From positions 88,765,401 through 88,829,400 of the forward strand of contig CM028379.1 in NCBI GenBank assembly GCA_013146195.2: DNA of 64,000 bases. Reading direction: 5' to 3'. Numbering within the stretch: the first letter of the stretch is position 1; every line of letters begins with the position of its first letter. The stretch is from Codonopsis lanceolata. Lineage: Eukaryota > Streptophyta > Magnoliopsida > Asterales > Campanulaceae. This document shows positions 46,378-58,800 of this stretch, in pieces. The notes beneath the pieces are model-generated. The model searched no databases. It was given only the letters and a program-made list of their open reading frames with translations, and had not been told where the DNA came from. A program made the translations under genes and the position numbers.

Positions 46378-48706
46378 ACAAGCACGACATTTCATGTCGA
46401 CAACAAATGAATACTATCATACTAAACATAAACTCAAGGAATCATTAAGGTACTACGTACGTGATCTATATGGCCTGCTGTTATGCACATAATACACAAT
46501 ACACGATACACCAAGTATCACAATTCATATGCTTGCACACAATTCACGTTGATCATGTTATAATGCACATTGACTCAACATAATATAAACACATAGTCAA
46601 GATATAAATTAGTATCTCAATATGATATGTATCTGAGCTAAATCTGCAGTAGAGCTTTTGACTTGTCCTGCTATCAACATTGTAGCTGTGCTGCTGAAAT
46701 AATACACATATACAAATGCACTAGAAATTGAGAAGAACACTTATGTGTTGCTGTCGTGATACACATAATATACTGTTTGATAGTATCTACAACTGAAAAC
46801 CAAAGCCATACCTGAATCCAACAGTATCCAGAATACACCGACCTTGGGACTTAACCAGGAGTCTCATTACCCTGAGTTTTACCCCAGAGTCTAGCCCATC
46901 ACTGGTTATCTGAATTGCTCTAACCAGACTCTTCCTCGTTACGACCAATAGCGAGGGACACAACAATTACGACCCTGAGCATTTTCGAGATTTGACTCTC
47001 ATAACTAATATCGTGGGAATCCAATACAACACTCACAATATTTTATTATCCCTAAATTGACTCCGTTGAGTCATTTATTTATTATTGATAAATTTCGGGT
47101 ATCACTGCAATTTGAAGGATTCATCCCAACATTATCCTACTGATAAATAATTCGACCCAAATAATAATCTCATGTATTTAAATACACATAACAGTTCAAA
47201 TATTCAATAATACATAACAAGAGTATTTTTACTCTTAATCTTCTTTACTATAAAAGTGTGAGTTGTCTCTTAGAAATTAATGTATGGACAAAATTAACAT
47301 TTCATCTAATAAATCAACCACCATTTATTTAAAGACAAACAAGTAAATTTATCTTCTTTACTATAAAAATGTGAGTTGTCTCTTAGAAATTATTGTATGG
47401 ACAAAATTAACCTTTCATCTAATAAACCATCCACCAATTATTTAAGGGCAAACAAGTAAATTTATCATGATAAAAAATAATATTTGTACATAAATAATGT
47501 TTAATAAATCACTCCTCATTGAATAAGGTCAACTAAATAATTTATTATTTGCTAATCAATTCCATGAATAATTACCAATATAACGATAAATTTAATAAAT
47601 CACTCACCATTGATTAAGGTCAAAAAATAAATAAGTTAATTTTGGATTTAACATTAATTCTAAATCAAAAATTTATTAATAAATGAAGCAGATACTGTGG
47701 AAATGAACTATTCAACATATTATTTTCTTAAAAAAATTGACATTCAAACGGGGACTTTTTGCCCGGAACGGAGGGATTAATTAATAATTTGTATACGAAA
47801 TTGCGGGTCAGAAAAAAACGGTTCAGACAATAATTAAATTGATTAAGTTAATTACGATAACAGTTAAAAAGAAAAAAAAACAAATATTTCAAATTACAAA
47901 ACTTATGATTTTTTTTACTATTTTTTAAATTTGTATACAAAATTACGGGTCGAAAAAAAATTAAATTGATTAAGTTAATTACGATAACAATTAAAAATAA
48001 AAAAATACAAATACAAATTTTTGCAACCATAAAACTGTAAAAAAACCGTAAAATATTAACTATAAAACCATAATATCTCAGTAAAAGAGTAACTAATTTT
48101 CGCAAATGTAAAATAATAAATGTAAAACCGTAATATCACAATAATTTTCGCAGTAATAAAATAGAGATCGAAAAAAAAAACGTGATAAAAACGATTGAGA
48201 TTGTGAGATTAAACGTTAGACATTCTTTATATTTCATATATATCAATATTACATTGAAATGACACATAATTTTTCGTTTAAAAATTTGACATTCGTCAAT
48301 AACTTTAATTTATACTTCCTAATTTAAACATGTGCTACCATTAATTAAGAATATATAAAAAATAAAATTCATGCTTTATAAAAATTAAATTGATTCAAGT
48401 AATTACAATAAGACCGTAAATTTTAGGAAAAGATTGAGTTAGACAGAAGTTAAAAATAATTGAGTGAGAGAGAGAGAGAGTTAAATTTAGTTACGTTGGT
48501 AAATTGAGTTAGGTAAAAGACAGTTGCCAATCGCCCTTAGCACATGTGAGGGTATGAGAGAATTGCAATCGTAAGATTAAAATAAAAAATTAATCACAGC
48601 CACTTTTTAACTCAAATCAATTGCACACGTATAAACTGTAAAATATTAACTGTAAAACCGTAATATCTCAGTAAAAGAGTAACTAATTTTCGCAAATGTT
48701 AAATAA
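46378..48706. other. Duplicated non-coding block, part 1
   Basis: Collinear with 1210-3650. It holds the 113-bp tandem pair (about 47241-47470) and tandem unit 1 (48056-48646). Unit 2 starts at 48647 and is cut at 48706 by the gypsy insertion. No gene is visible. Confidence 0.7.
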
Positions 48707-51700
48707 TGATGCGGGGACAACTGAGTTATGCGCTGACAAGGCCTTGGACCTACTGCCGAGACAAGACGAGAGTTTGTGTTTAACTTGGGAAGGCTCGTTG
48801 GGAGTGAATCATAGAACTAGTTACGGGTTTGGGTTGCAAGGATTTTGTGGAGTCACGTGTCTTACATGGGCTGATTAGGAGAGGCAGCAGGCTGAAGTAG
48901 GAAGGAGAGGTAATTCCAGACTTCTCATGCAAGTTGGTCGAGGGGTGAAGAAGCCTAGTAGGATTGGTCTCCCTTTTGGCAACGTATTTTATTATTAGGT
49001 AGGTAGTTTCCTTTAATTTTTTAGTTAGTTAGGAAGTCTTTTCCATTTAGTTTAGGACTGTTTTGTAATGCCTTTTTAAGGCAAATTTAATTCAATGAAA
49101 CGACAGATTGTGAAATAAGAAAACCTCAAAGAACAAGTTCGTTCTTTTCTAAAAATCGGATTAATCATACCAAGGTGAGTGAAGCCGAGGTTGGTTTATT
49201 CGTCGGATTTCTTTACGTCGAGCGAGTGAAACTCGACTGGTGAGTCCGCCTATTCGTTCCTTTCTTTGTGCTGTTATTGTGTTTATATTCGGGGCTGTTT
49301 TGAACCCGAGATTGGGACAACCTGTTGGTGTATTTTGGATAGATTTTTGGGACTGTTTGGTGGAGTTTTGTTCGGCCTAAGGGCGATGCAAAATTGCGAG
49401 ATAGATCTGCTCGTGTTCAAATTTTTGACACCGCATCAAGTGGTATCAAAGCTCAGTCATTACGGATCTTTATTCGTAATCGATCATGGAGGAGATCAAC
49501 CAAAGAGAAAGAATTTTTAAAACCCGTGGATTCGTCCTAGATAAGGTATGTATCATCGCTATTGATGGAGGGAGTTGTGTGAATGGAGTTTCGATTCCTT
49601 GATCAAGGAACTTGATCTGGTCACCATAGATCACCCCTGCCTGTATGAGATTTGGGGACTTCAGGAGGATCAGGGATTTAAAGTCTCACAGCAAACCAAG
49701 ATTACGTTTTCTATAGGGAAATATGAAGAGAGCGTGATGTGTGATGTTCTACCCATGAACTTCTGTCACGTCCTGTTGGGACGCCCGTGGCAATATGATG
49801 GTGATGTCGTCCACCATGGTAGAGAGAACACGTTCGTGGTGACACAAGGGGGGAAAAGATTTCGGTTTAAACCGTCCACCACGATGAGTGCCAAAGATAG
49901 CCGGGGGGTTTTGCGGAGCACTCCCGAACTGGGACAAGAATGTGTGTTGGTAGCTGAGGAAGCAGAAATAGAAGAAGCCATGAAAGAAGAATCGTTGGTT
50001 GTGTTGGTGACCCAAGGGACTCAAGAAACGACGAAGGAAGATGAGCACCCGATCACCAAGGAACTAATTGAAAGGTTCAAAAACGTGTTTCCTGAAGAGT
50101 TACCACCTGGGTTACCTCCCGAGAGGGGAATAGAACACCAAATCAACTTAGTCCCTGGGGCCCTTTGCCGAACAGACCTGCTTATCGGTGTAATCCTATG
50201 GAATCCAAGGAGCTTCAGCGACAAATCGAAGAACTCATGGAGAAGGGCTTCGTGGAAGAGAGCAAAAGCCCCTGCGATGTACCTGCCATCCTAGTTCCAA
50301 AGAACGATGGAACATGGCGAATGTGTATTGACAGTAGAGCAGTGAACAATATCACGACTAAATATCGTTTTCCTATACCCCGAATAGATGATTTTATTGA
50401 TGAATTACATAGTGCCAAAGTTTACTCAAAGATAGACTTACGAAGTGGGTATTATCAAGTTAGAGTTCAAAAGGGGGACGAGTGGAAGACCGCCTTCAAG
50501 ACAAAATACGGGTTGTACGAGTGGAAGGTGATGCCTTTCGGACTCACCAACGCACCCAGCACGTTTATGAGGCTGATGAATGAGGTGCTACGACGTTTCA
50601 TGGGAAAGTTTGTGGTGGTATATCTAGATGACATCCTTGTCTACAGCAAAAGTTTGGAAGATCACATAGTACATCTGGAAGCATTACTCACGGTGTTGAG
50701 GGAAAAAAATTATATGGGAAGCTAGAAAGGTGTTCTTTTATACAACCTAGAATAAGGTTTCTTGGATACGAGTTTTCGGGAGAAGGGATTTCCGTGGACC
50801 TGACTAAGATAGAAGCGATCAAAACTTGGCCCGTACCCACCACTATCACCGAGGTCAGATCTTTCCTCGGGTTAGCTTCGTTTTATTGAAGGTTAATCCA
50901 GAATTTTAGTACACTGGCAAGTCTAATGACAGAGACATTGAAAAAGGGCAAGTTTGAGTGGACACCCTCGGCCCAAAGGGCGTTCGAGTTACTTAAGGGC
51001 AGACTATGCGAAACGCCCGTACTTGCTTTACCCGATTTTTCGCAACAGTTTGAAGTGGAATGTGATGCTAGCGGCGTGGGAATAGGAGCTGTTCTGATCC
51101 AAGGAAGACGTCCAGTAGCCTACTTCAGTGAAAAACTAGGAGGGGCAAGGCTGAACTACTCAACTTATGACAAAGAATTTTACGCGATTGTGCGAGCCTT
51201 AGACCAATGGAGTCACTACTTGCGTCCTAGCCACTTTGTTCTACATTCAGATCATGAAGCCCTAAAGTATATTCACGGGCAACACAAGTTGAAACCTCGA
51301 CATGCAAAGTGGGTAGAGTTCCTTCAGGCGTTCAACTTTTCTTCGAAGTATAAGGACGGGAGGAGCAACGTCGTGGCAGATGCCTTGTCCAGGAGATACA
51401 GTTTGTTAACAATGTTGGATGCCCGACTGCTGGGATTTCAGATGATCAAGGATTATTACAAGGATGATCCAGATTTTGGAAGAATTGTTGAGGGATGCGA
51501 GAAAGGAAATCACAGACTATACAACCTTCAAGACGGGTTCCTTTTTCGGGGAAACCACCTATGCATACCGAAATGTTCCATGAGAGAACTTCTGATTAGA
51601 GAAGCACATGGGGGTGGTTTAGCAGGACATTTTGGTGTTGATCGAACTTTGGGATTGCTTCAGGAACATTTTTTTTGGCCAAAAATGTTAGGGAGTGTTC

Positions 51701-53433
51701 AAGCGATTATTTAGCGTTGCGGGACTTGTCAGAAGATGAAGAGTACCTTCCACAAGGGTCTGTATACCCCTTTACCCGTCCCGGAACAGCCATGGCGTGA
51801 TCTCTCCATGGATTTTATAGTCGCTTTGCCAAGAACCCAACGGGGGAAGGATGCGATCATGGTGATAGTGGATCGATTTTCCAAGATGGCTCATTTCATT
51901 CCATGCCATAAGACGGATGACGCTTCCTTGGTAGCAGATTTGTTCTTCAAGGAGATAGTTCGCCTACATGGACTGCCCAAGACCATTGTGAGCGATCGCG
52001 ATAGTAAGTTTCTTAGCCATTTTTGGAGATCATTATGGAAGTTGGTGGGCACAAAACTTCTGTTCAGCACTTCACACCACCCTCAAACAGACGGCTAAAC
52101 GGAAGTTACGAATAGAACTTTGGGGGCCTTGTTAAGGGGTCTAGTCAGAAAGACACAAAAGGATTGGGACACAAAATTAGCTCACGCTGAATTCGCGTAT
52201 AACCGCACCCCGACTTATGCCACGAAACACTCGCCTTTTGAGGTCGTTTATGGGACAAACCCTTGTCTGCCGATGGACCTGGTGCCGAATAGAAAGGAGG
52301 AACTAGTGCATGAGGATGCGTTGAGTAGGTGGAAAGACTTTCGACAACTCCATGAACAAGTGAAGGCCCGGATTGAAAGAGTTAATGAAGAATACAAGAA
52401 GAAGGCTAATAGGAATCGGAAGCAAGCAAGTTATCAGGTAGGCGATCTAGTGTGGCTACATCTACGGAAGGAGCGGTTTCCGGGCAGACGGAAGAATAAG
52501 TTAATGCCCAGGGCAGATGGCCCATTTCGGGTGCTGGAAAGGGTAGGAGACAGTGCTTACAAGCTAGAACTTCCAGGGGAATATTCAGTTAGTGCGACCT
52601 TCAACGTGGGGGATCTGTCACCATATTTGGAAGACGCGGTATTACAAGAATTGGAGCCAATTCTTTCAAAAGAAGGGGAGTATGATGCGGGGACAACTGA
52701 GTTATGCGCTGACAAGGCCTTGGACCTACTGCCGAGACAAGACGAGTTTGTGTTTAACTTGGGAAGGCTCGTTGGGAGTGAATCATAGAACTAGTTACGG
52801 GTTTTGGTTGCAAGGATTTTGTGGAGTCACGTGTCTTACATAGGCTGATTAGGAGAGGCAGCAGGCTGAAGTAGGAAGGAGAGGTAATTCCAGACTTCTT
52901 ATGCAAGTTGGCCGAGGGGTGAAGAAGCCTAGTAGGATTGGTCTCCCTTTTGGCAACGTATTTTATTATTAGCTAGGTAGGTAGTTTCCTTTAATTTATT
53001 AGTTAGTTAGGAAGTCTATTATGTTAGGAAGTCTTTTCCATTTAGTTTAGGACTGTTTTGTAATGCCTTTTTAAGGCAAATTTAATTCAATGAAACGACA
53101 GATTGTGAAATAAGAAAACCTCAAAGAACAAGTTCGTTCTTTTCTAAAAACTGGATTAATCATACCAAGGTGAGTGAAGCCGAGGTTGGTTTATTCGTCG
53201 GATTTCTTTACGTCGAGCGAGTGAAACTCGACTGGTGAGTCCGCCTATTCGTTCCTTTCTTTGTGCTGTTATTGTGTTTATATTCGGGGCTGTTTTGAAC
53301 CCGGGATTGGGACAGCCTGTTGGTGTATTTTGGACAGATTTTTGGGACTATTTGGTGGAGTTTTGTTCGGCCTAAGGGCGGTGCAAAATTGTGAGATAGA
53401 TCTGCTCGTGTTCAAATTTTTGACACCGCATCA
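48707..53433 (+). mobile_element. Ty3/gypsy retrotransposon, CRM-like, gag-less
   Basis: LTRs 48707-49438 (732 bp) and 52683-53433 (751 bp) begin TGATGCGG and end CCGCATCA, a perfect inverted terminus. AATAA flanks both sides (48702-48706 and 53434-53438). TGGTATCAAAGCTC follows the 5' LTR as primer-binding site, and AAAAGAAGGGGAG precedes the 3' LTR as polypurine tract. Gag and the start of protease are missing: protease sequence begins about 105 bp after the LTR. No chromodomain follows integrase; the Pol frame runs into the 3' LTR, as in the CRM clade. By eye the LTRs differ at about a dozen bases plus a few short indels, so the insertion is fairly young. Confidence 0.93.
49543..52788 (+). 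pseudogene. Gypsy Pol (PR-RT-RNase H-IN), disrupted
   Basis: The protease remnant has IDGGSCVN (about 49561), then shifts frame and continues with FSIGKYEESVMCDVLPMNF and LLGRPWQYDG. RT (50165-50725) has VPKNDGTWRMCIDSRAVN, PFGLTNAPSTF and the YLDD box at 50621-50632. RNase H (50926-51400) has FEVECDASGVGIGAVL and HSDHEALKYI. Integrase has AHGGGLAGHFGVDRT, RCGTCQKMK, SMDFIVALP, VSDRDSKF and the GPFRVLERVGDSAYKLELP tail. In-frame stops lie at 50887 (TGA), 51712 (TAG) and 52096 (TAA); frame changes lie near 49575, 50200-50290 and 50720-50920. The last frame ends inside the 3' LTR at 52788. It is not functional. Confidence 0.92.
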
Positions 53434-53438
53434 AATAA

Positions 53439-53936
53439 TAACTGTAAAACCGTAATATCTCAATAATTTTTGCAGTAATAATATAGGGATGGAAAAAAAA
53501 GTGATAAAAGTGGTTGAGATTGTGAGATTAAACGTTAGACATTCTTTATATTTCATATATATCAATATTACATTGAAATGAATGCCCGCACATAATTTTT
53601 CGTTTAAAAATTTGACATTCGTCAATAACATTAATTTATACTTCCTAATTTAAACATGTGCTACCATTAATTAAGAATATATAAAAAATAAAATTCATGC
53701 ATTATAAAAATTAAATTGATTCAAGTAATTACAATAAGACCGTAAATTACAGTAAAAGATTGAGTTAGACAGAAGTTAAAAATAATTAAAAGAGAGAGAG
53801 AGAGAGTTAAATTTGGTTACGTTGGTAAATTGAGTTAGGTATGAGAGAATTGCAGCCATAAGATTAAATTAAAAAAATTAATCACAGCCACTTTTTATCA
53901 CAAGTCAATTGCACATGTATAAACTGAGCTGTATTG

Positions 53937-54008
<72 letters not shown>

Positions 54009-54316
54009 TCCACCAAATTTAGGTTTTCCCTCTATTATTTCCACCAACCAATTTTGAATTATTTTGGTGTATATCTCCTTTAAACCTTTAAATTGTTTCT
54101 TATCTTTTCAATGTGGGACAAAAGCTAGCACTAATTATGCATCTCTTTTTAATGTGTAAAGAGGGGTTAGAGTTAGGGACTATCGGTATCTAAAATTTGT
54201 ATTCTTGGTGTGTGGCGTGCATTTGCGTTGTACAGTCCCTAATGGACTTTCTTAAAGTTCATGGACTAATGGTATAATTTGCCCTTAAATAAAATTTTAT
54301 TTTTATTTTTGGGATA
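53439..54316. other. Duplicated non-coding block, part 2
   Basis: Continues tandem unit 2 after the gypsy insertion and matches about 3655-4543, including the (TA)n run at 53939-54003. No gene is seen. Confidence 0.75.
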
Positions 54317-55425
54317 TCTATATATATATAATGGCGAGGGTAGATTTATCCCTCTAAAATCTCACTTTTGAATTATTGACTTTTGAGTTACCATTCTACT
54401 ATTTATCTCTCCTATCTTCTCCCTATTTTCTCTCTTTGTATTTTTCTTTCTCTCTCCCGTCTCCTCATTATTTTCTCTCTCATCACCACCATCTCATCTC
54501 TTTTAATTATGTTTAAACATTTTCTCTCTTTAAACATAAAAACTATTAACTAAAACAAAAATAATAGTTCCGGTGTCAAGAAAAAAAGTTAGTAAAATAA
54601 AATAATTTATGGAATAAGCCACTATCAAAATAAAAGTTACAAAATCAACAAATTAAAACAAAAATAATTTAATACGGATGTTAGTAAAATAAAATAATTT
54701 ACTGAACATAAGTTTAAAACAAAAATATATATGTAAAACAAAAATACGTTAGTAAAATAAAAATATTTGATAAAACAAAAATAATAGTTACAGAGTCGAT
54801 AAAACAAAAACAATTTAAACTGAAGTTACTAAAATAATAAAAATAACTTACGGAACAAAAGCTTAAAACAAATTCTTAAAAATAGCTATGTAAAACAAAA
54901 ATACATTGGTAAAATAAAAATATTTGACGGAACAAAAATAATATTTACGGAGTCAATAAAACAAAAATAATTTAAAGTGAGGTTAGTAAAATTATAAAAA
55001 TAATTTACGGAACAAAAGTTTAAAACTAATTCTTAAAAATAGTTATGTAAAATAAAAATACGTTAGTAAAATAAAAATATTTGATTTAACAAAAATAATA
55101 GTTACATAGTTAATTAAACAAAACAATTTAAACCGAGGTTAACAGAATAATAAAAATAATTTACGGAACAAAAGTTTTCTGTAAAAATAATTCCTAAAAA
55201 TAAAATAAAAATAATAGTTACGAAGTTAATAAAATAAAAAATATAATGGAAGTTACGAAGTTAAAATAATTTATGAAACAAAAATAATAGTTAACGGTAA
55301 AAATAATTTCGTTATTTTGAATTTAGCTTATTTTCTTATCAGAAATATCTTTATTCATAAAATACAAATATAATTTAATAAAAGTAATCATTCAAAATGA
55401 AGAACTTATTTGAGTTCAGATTCAA
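54317..55425 (+). mobile_element. Helitron 5' terminus and A-rich array, copy 2
   Basis: TCTATATATATATAATGG after an A at 54317 matches the candidate 5' end at 4544. The array of AACAAAAATAATAGTTAC-type repeats is longer here (to about 55290) than the interrupted copy 1. It runs directly into the helicase fragment at 55430, which supports the Helitron assignment. Confidence 0.6.
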
Positions 55426-55429
55426 TTTA

Positions 55430-55613
55430 CAGGGTGGGAAAAATTCAAGTTTGTTCGAAGACATTCTACAGAGTTTTTGAATGGCATAAAGTGTTTGGGG
55501 TTGTCAGGCCATGAATTGACACTTAAAATTGATGTTCCAGTAATGATATTGAACAACATTGACCATGCTGCAGGGTTGTGCAATGGAACAAGACTAATAA
55601 TCATAAATCATAA
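55430..55613 (+). pseudogene. Helitron PIF1-like helicase C-terminal fragment
   Basis: One open frame reads EFLNGIKCLGLSGHELTLKI, then DVPVMILNNIDHAAGLCNGT and RLIIINHK. This matches the conserved late motif of PIF1-like helicases of plant Helitrons (EFLN.I...GLP.H.L.LK...PVMLLRNID...GLCNGTRL). Everything upstream of that motif is missing. The fragment ends at the point where homology with the TPS-A upstream region begins (TAAATTAAGCTAAG), about 260 bp before the TPS-B start codon. Confidence 0.8.
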
Positions 55614-55874
55614 ATTAAGCTAAGAAGATCAAAACTAAAAAATATACTTCGAAGCGGACAGTATTATAAATATGAGAGAATGGCGAAAGAACCGGTGGAA
55701 GGCTCCCCTACCGTCCAAATTGTACATAGGAAAAGAAATCCAAGTGTATTGCGAAACATATGTGTGATGGTTAACAAAATATAGGAAGGTACCATATTAG
55801 CACTATAAATAGCAATAGCATACCACACCATACCATAAGGGCACACAGAGGAAAAGCATTACCTTCCAAACTTC

Positions 55875-58800
55875 ATGGCAATTTCCAATGGTGGATCAGC
55901 TTACTTAAAACTTGCTACCCGAAACATCCCTAAAATTACAAAACCAACCACAACCACCCACAAATGTAGCATTTCTACTCTCCAAGAACCCAAAGCAAGT
56001 CCGACTGTTGAGGTTAGCTCATACTTTTTCTTCATTAATTTTCCATTATATTTATGTGTATTTTCGTCTCTCGATCTACGTTTTTGTTTTGTTTTTTGTT
56101 CTATATATGGAAGTTTTCCTAACCTGTCTAATAAGTCAAAGCGTAACATAATAGGATGAATTTTACATCAAACACACGCAAAAGGCTAAGAATTTCCATT
56201 TTCCATTTTGCATTTTGCATTTTCCATTTAAAGCGAAAAAGACATGACCATTGAGAGTATGTAACATTATAAAATATTCATATTTTAGTGCAAAATAAGA
56301 GTGATCCTAGTATTACCCATTTAATAAATAGACTTGAGGTGTAAAACGCGCGTTTATGATATTTTCCAAAAATCCTATTATAGTTTGTGGGTACAATCGA
56401 TGTTTGAAACAAATGGTTTCAAATGTTTGTACAGTAAGAATGATATCACATTGATAGGCCATTTTCTGTTCTTATAATTAGATGGATTTTTTCCATTAAT
56501 TTCTTGTCTTCCACTTTATTTCCATAAAAATTATTGTATAAAAAACGGCAATTACTAAAATTCTATAAAGTGAAGCGATAGTGACCTAACGAAACAATTG
56601 AAGAATTTTTGACTTTTATCTGATGCATGCAAAGTGATGTGTGGATAAAATTGAGGTTTCTAAAAAGGGGTGGCTAAGAATTTCCATTTTGCATTTTCCA
56701 TTTAAAGCGAAAAAGACATGAGCAACACAATAATTAAATGAGGACAAGCTGATGATATACTCATTCAAGAGAGATTTAAAAATAATTCACCGAAGCTACC
56801 TTTCCAAAAATAATTTGTTGACGGTCGAAACCATGTCTCGGTTTTTATTAAATAGACCTGACTTGTAAAACGTTTATGATAGTTTGTGGATACAATTGAT
56901 GTTTGAAACGAATGGTTTCAAATGTTTATCCAGTAAGAATGATATCCTTCTTAAAATATATCACATTGATAGGCCATTTTCTGCTCTTATAATCAGATGA
57001 GATTAATGCTGGATAACTTAAAAGATATCACATTGATAGGCCATTTTCTGCTCTTATAATCAGATGAGATTAATGCTGGATAAATAGCTTGGGTGATAAC
57101 CGCGCCAGTCCCTATCATGATATTATAACCGAAAAAGTCTTATATATTTGTTTTCAACCGCTAAAGTATATTAAACATCCCTAAAATTACAAAACCAACC
57201 ACAACCACCCACAAATGGAGCATTTCTACTCTCCAAGAACCCAAAGCAAGTCCGACCATTGAGGTTAGCTCATACGTTTTCTTCATTAATTTTCCATCAT
57301 ATTTATGTGTATTTTCGTCTCTTGATCTACATTTTTGTTTTGTCTTTTGTTTTAAATATGGAAGTTTCCTAACCTGTCTAATACGTCAAAGCGTAACCTA
57401 ATAGGATGAATTTTCCATCAAACACACGCAAAAGTTGAAGGAAGTAAGGCACTTACTACACAAACTTAAAGAAGATCCGTTTGAAGGTTTAGTTGCAGTT
57501 GATGCTCTGCAACGACTAGGAATTGATTACCACTTCCAAGACGAAATTGATTCAATTCTGAAACCGTATTACATGAAAACTACTTATGCCAGTGGCCTTC
57601 ACGAGTGTCAAGTTCTTCGTGAGGTTTCACTTGCTTTTCGACTCTTAAGACAAGAGGGTTACTATGTCCCAGCAGGTTGGCTCTTCCTTAATTCTTCTCC
57701 TCTCTTTTTTTTTTAACCTTTTTCCTTTCCTCCTCATTAGAAAAACTTTGGATTTTAAGGGACATGGCCCTAATTAACGGGTTCATTACAGATGTTTTTG
57801 GGAGATTCAAGAACAAGGCGGGCATGTTTGAAGTAAAGTTAAAAAAGGACGTCAAAGGATTGATGAGTTTATATGAAGCTTCGCAACTAAGTATACACGG
57901 AGAAGATATACTGGAGGAAGCGGAAAACTTTAGCAGCCATCTTCTCGAGGAAGTGATGACATTCCTTCAACACGAGCAAGCTACGATGGTAAGAAACACA
58001 CTAGCACATTCCTACCGAAAGAGCACAGCAAGGTTCGGGATAAAGAACTTCATCAAAGACTACAAGGGCACTACCATGCAAGAACTAGCCGAAATGGACT
58101 TCAACTTGGTTCAGTCTATACACCAAAGCGAGTTAAACCAAATCACCCGGTAATTCATAGCTAGCTACAATGGTATTATGTCAAAGCAACTAATGGTTTT
58201 GCTATGCTAATAAAACCACCTCTTTGTTACGTCATTAACTTGCATTTAGATAAAAATATTCTTTAGGTTTATTAATTACTTTTTTCAAATGTTAATTTGT
58301 CGTCTTAGATGGTGGAAGGAGCTAGGCTTGGCACATCAATTGAAGTTTGCCAGGGACCAACCACTGAAATGGTACATTTGGCCGATGGCTATACTCGAAG
58401 ACCCTAGCTTGTCGGAACAAAGAGTGGAGCTCACAAAGCCAATTTCTCTTATATTCATCATTGATGATATTTTCGATGTCTACGGGACGCTTGAAGAACT
58501 CACCCTTTTCACTGAAGCTGTCAAGAGGTAAATATGTTTGAAATTAAGGATCGTACAAACATTAACAATATTTCATTTTCCTGATTATAAAGATTTGAGC
58601 AGATGCCATCCTTAGAATATTGAATTGAATTGAAATTTGTATGCATATGAATAGTTGTTAGTTTTACATGCAGATGGAACATTGATGCTATTGAACAGCT
58701 ACCAGATTACATGAAAATATGTTTCAAGGCTCTTTATGACATAACGAATGAAATTGGTTACAACGTCTACAAAAGACATGGATTTAACCCTGTAGACTCC

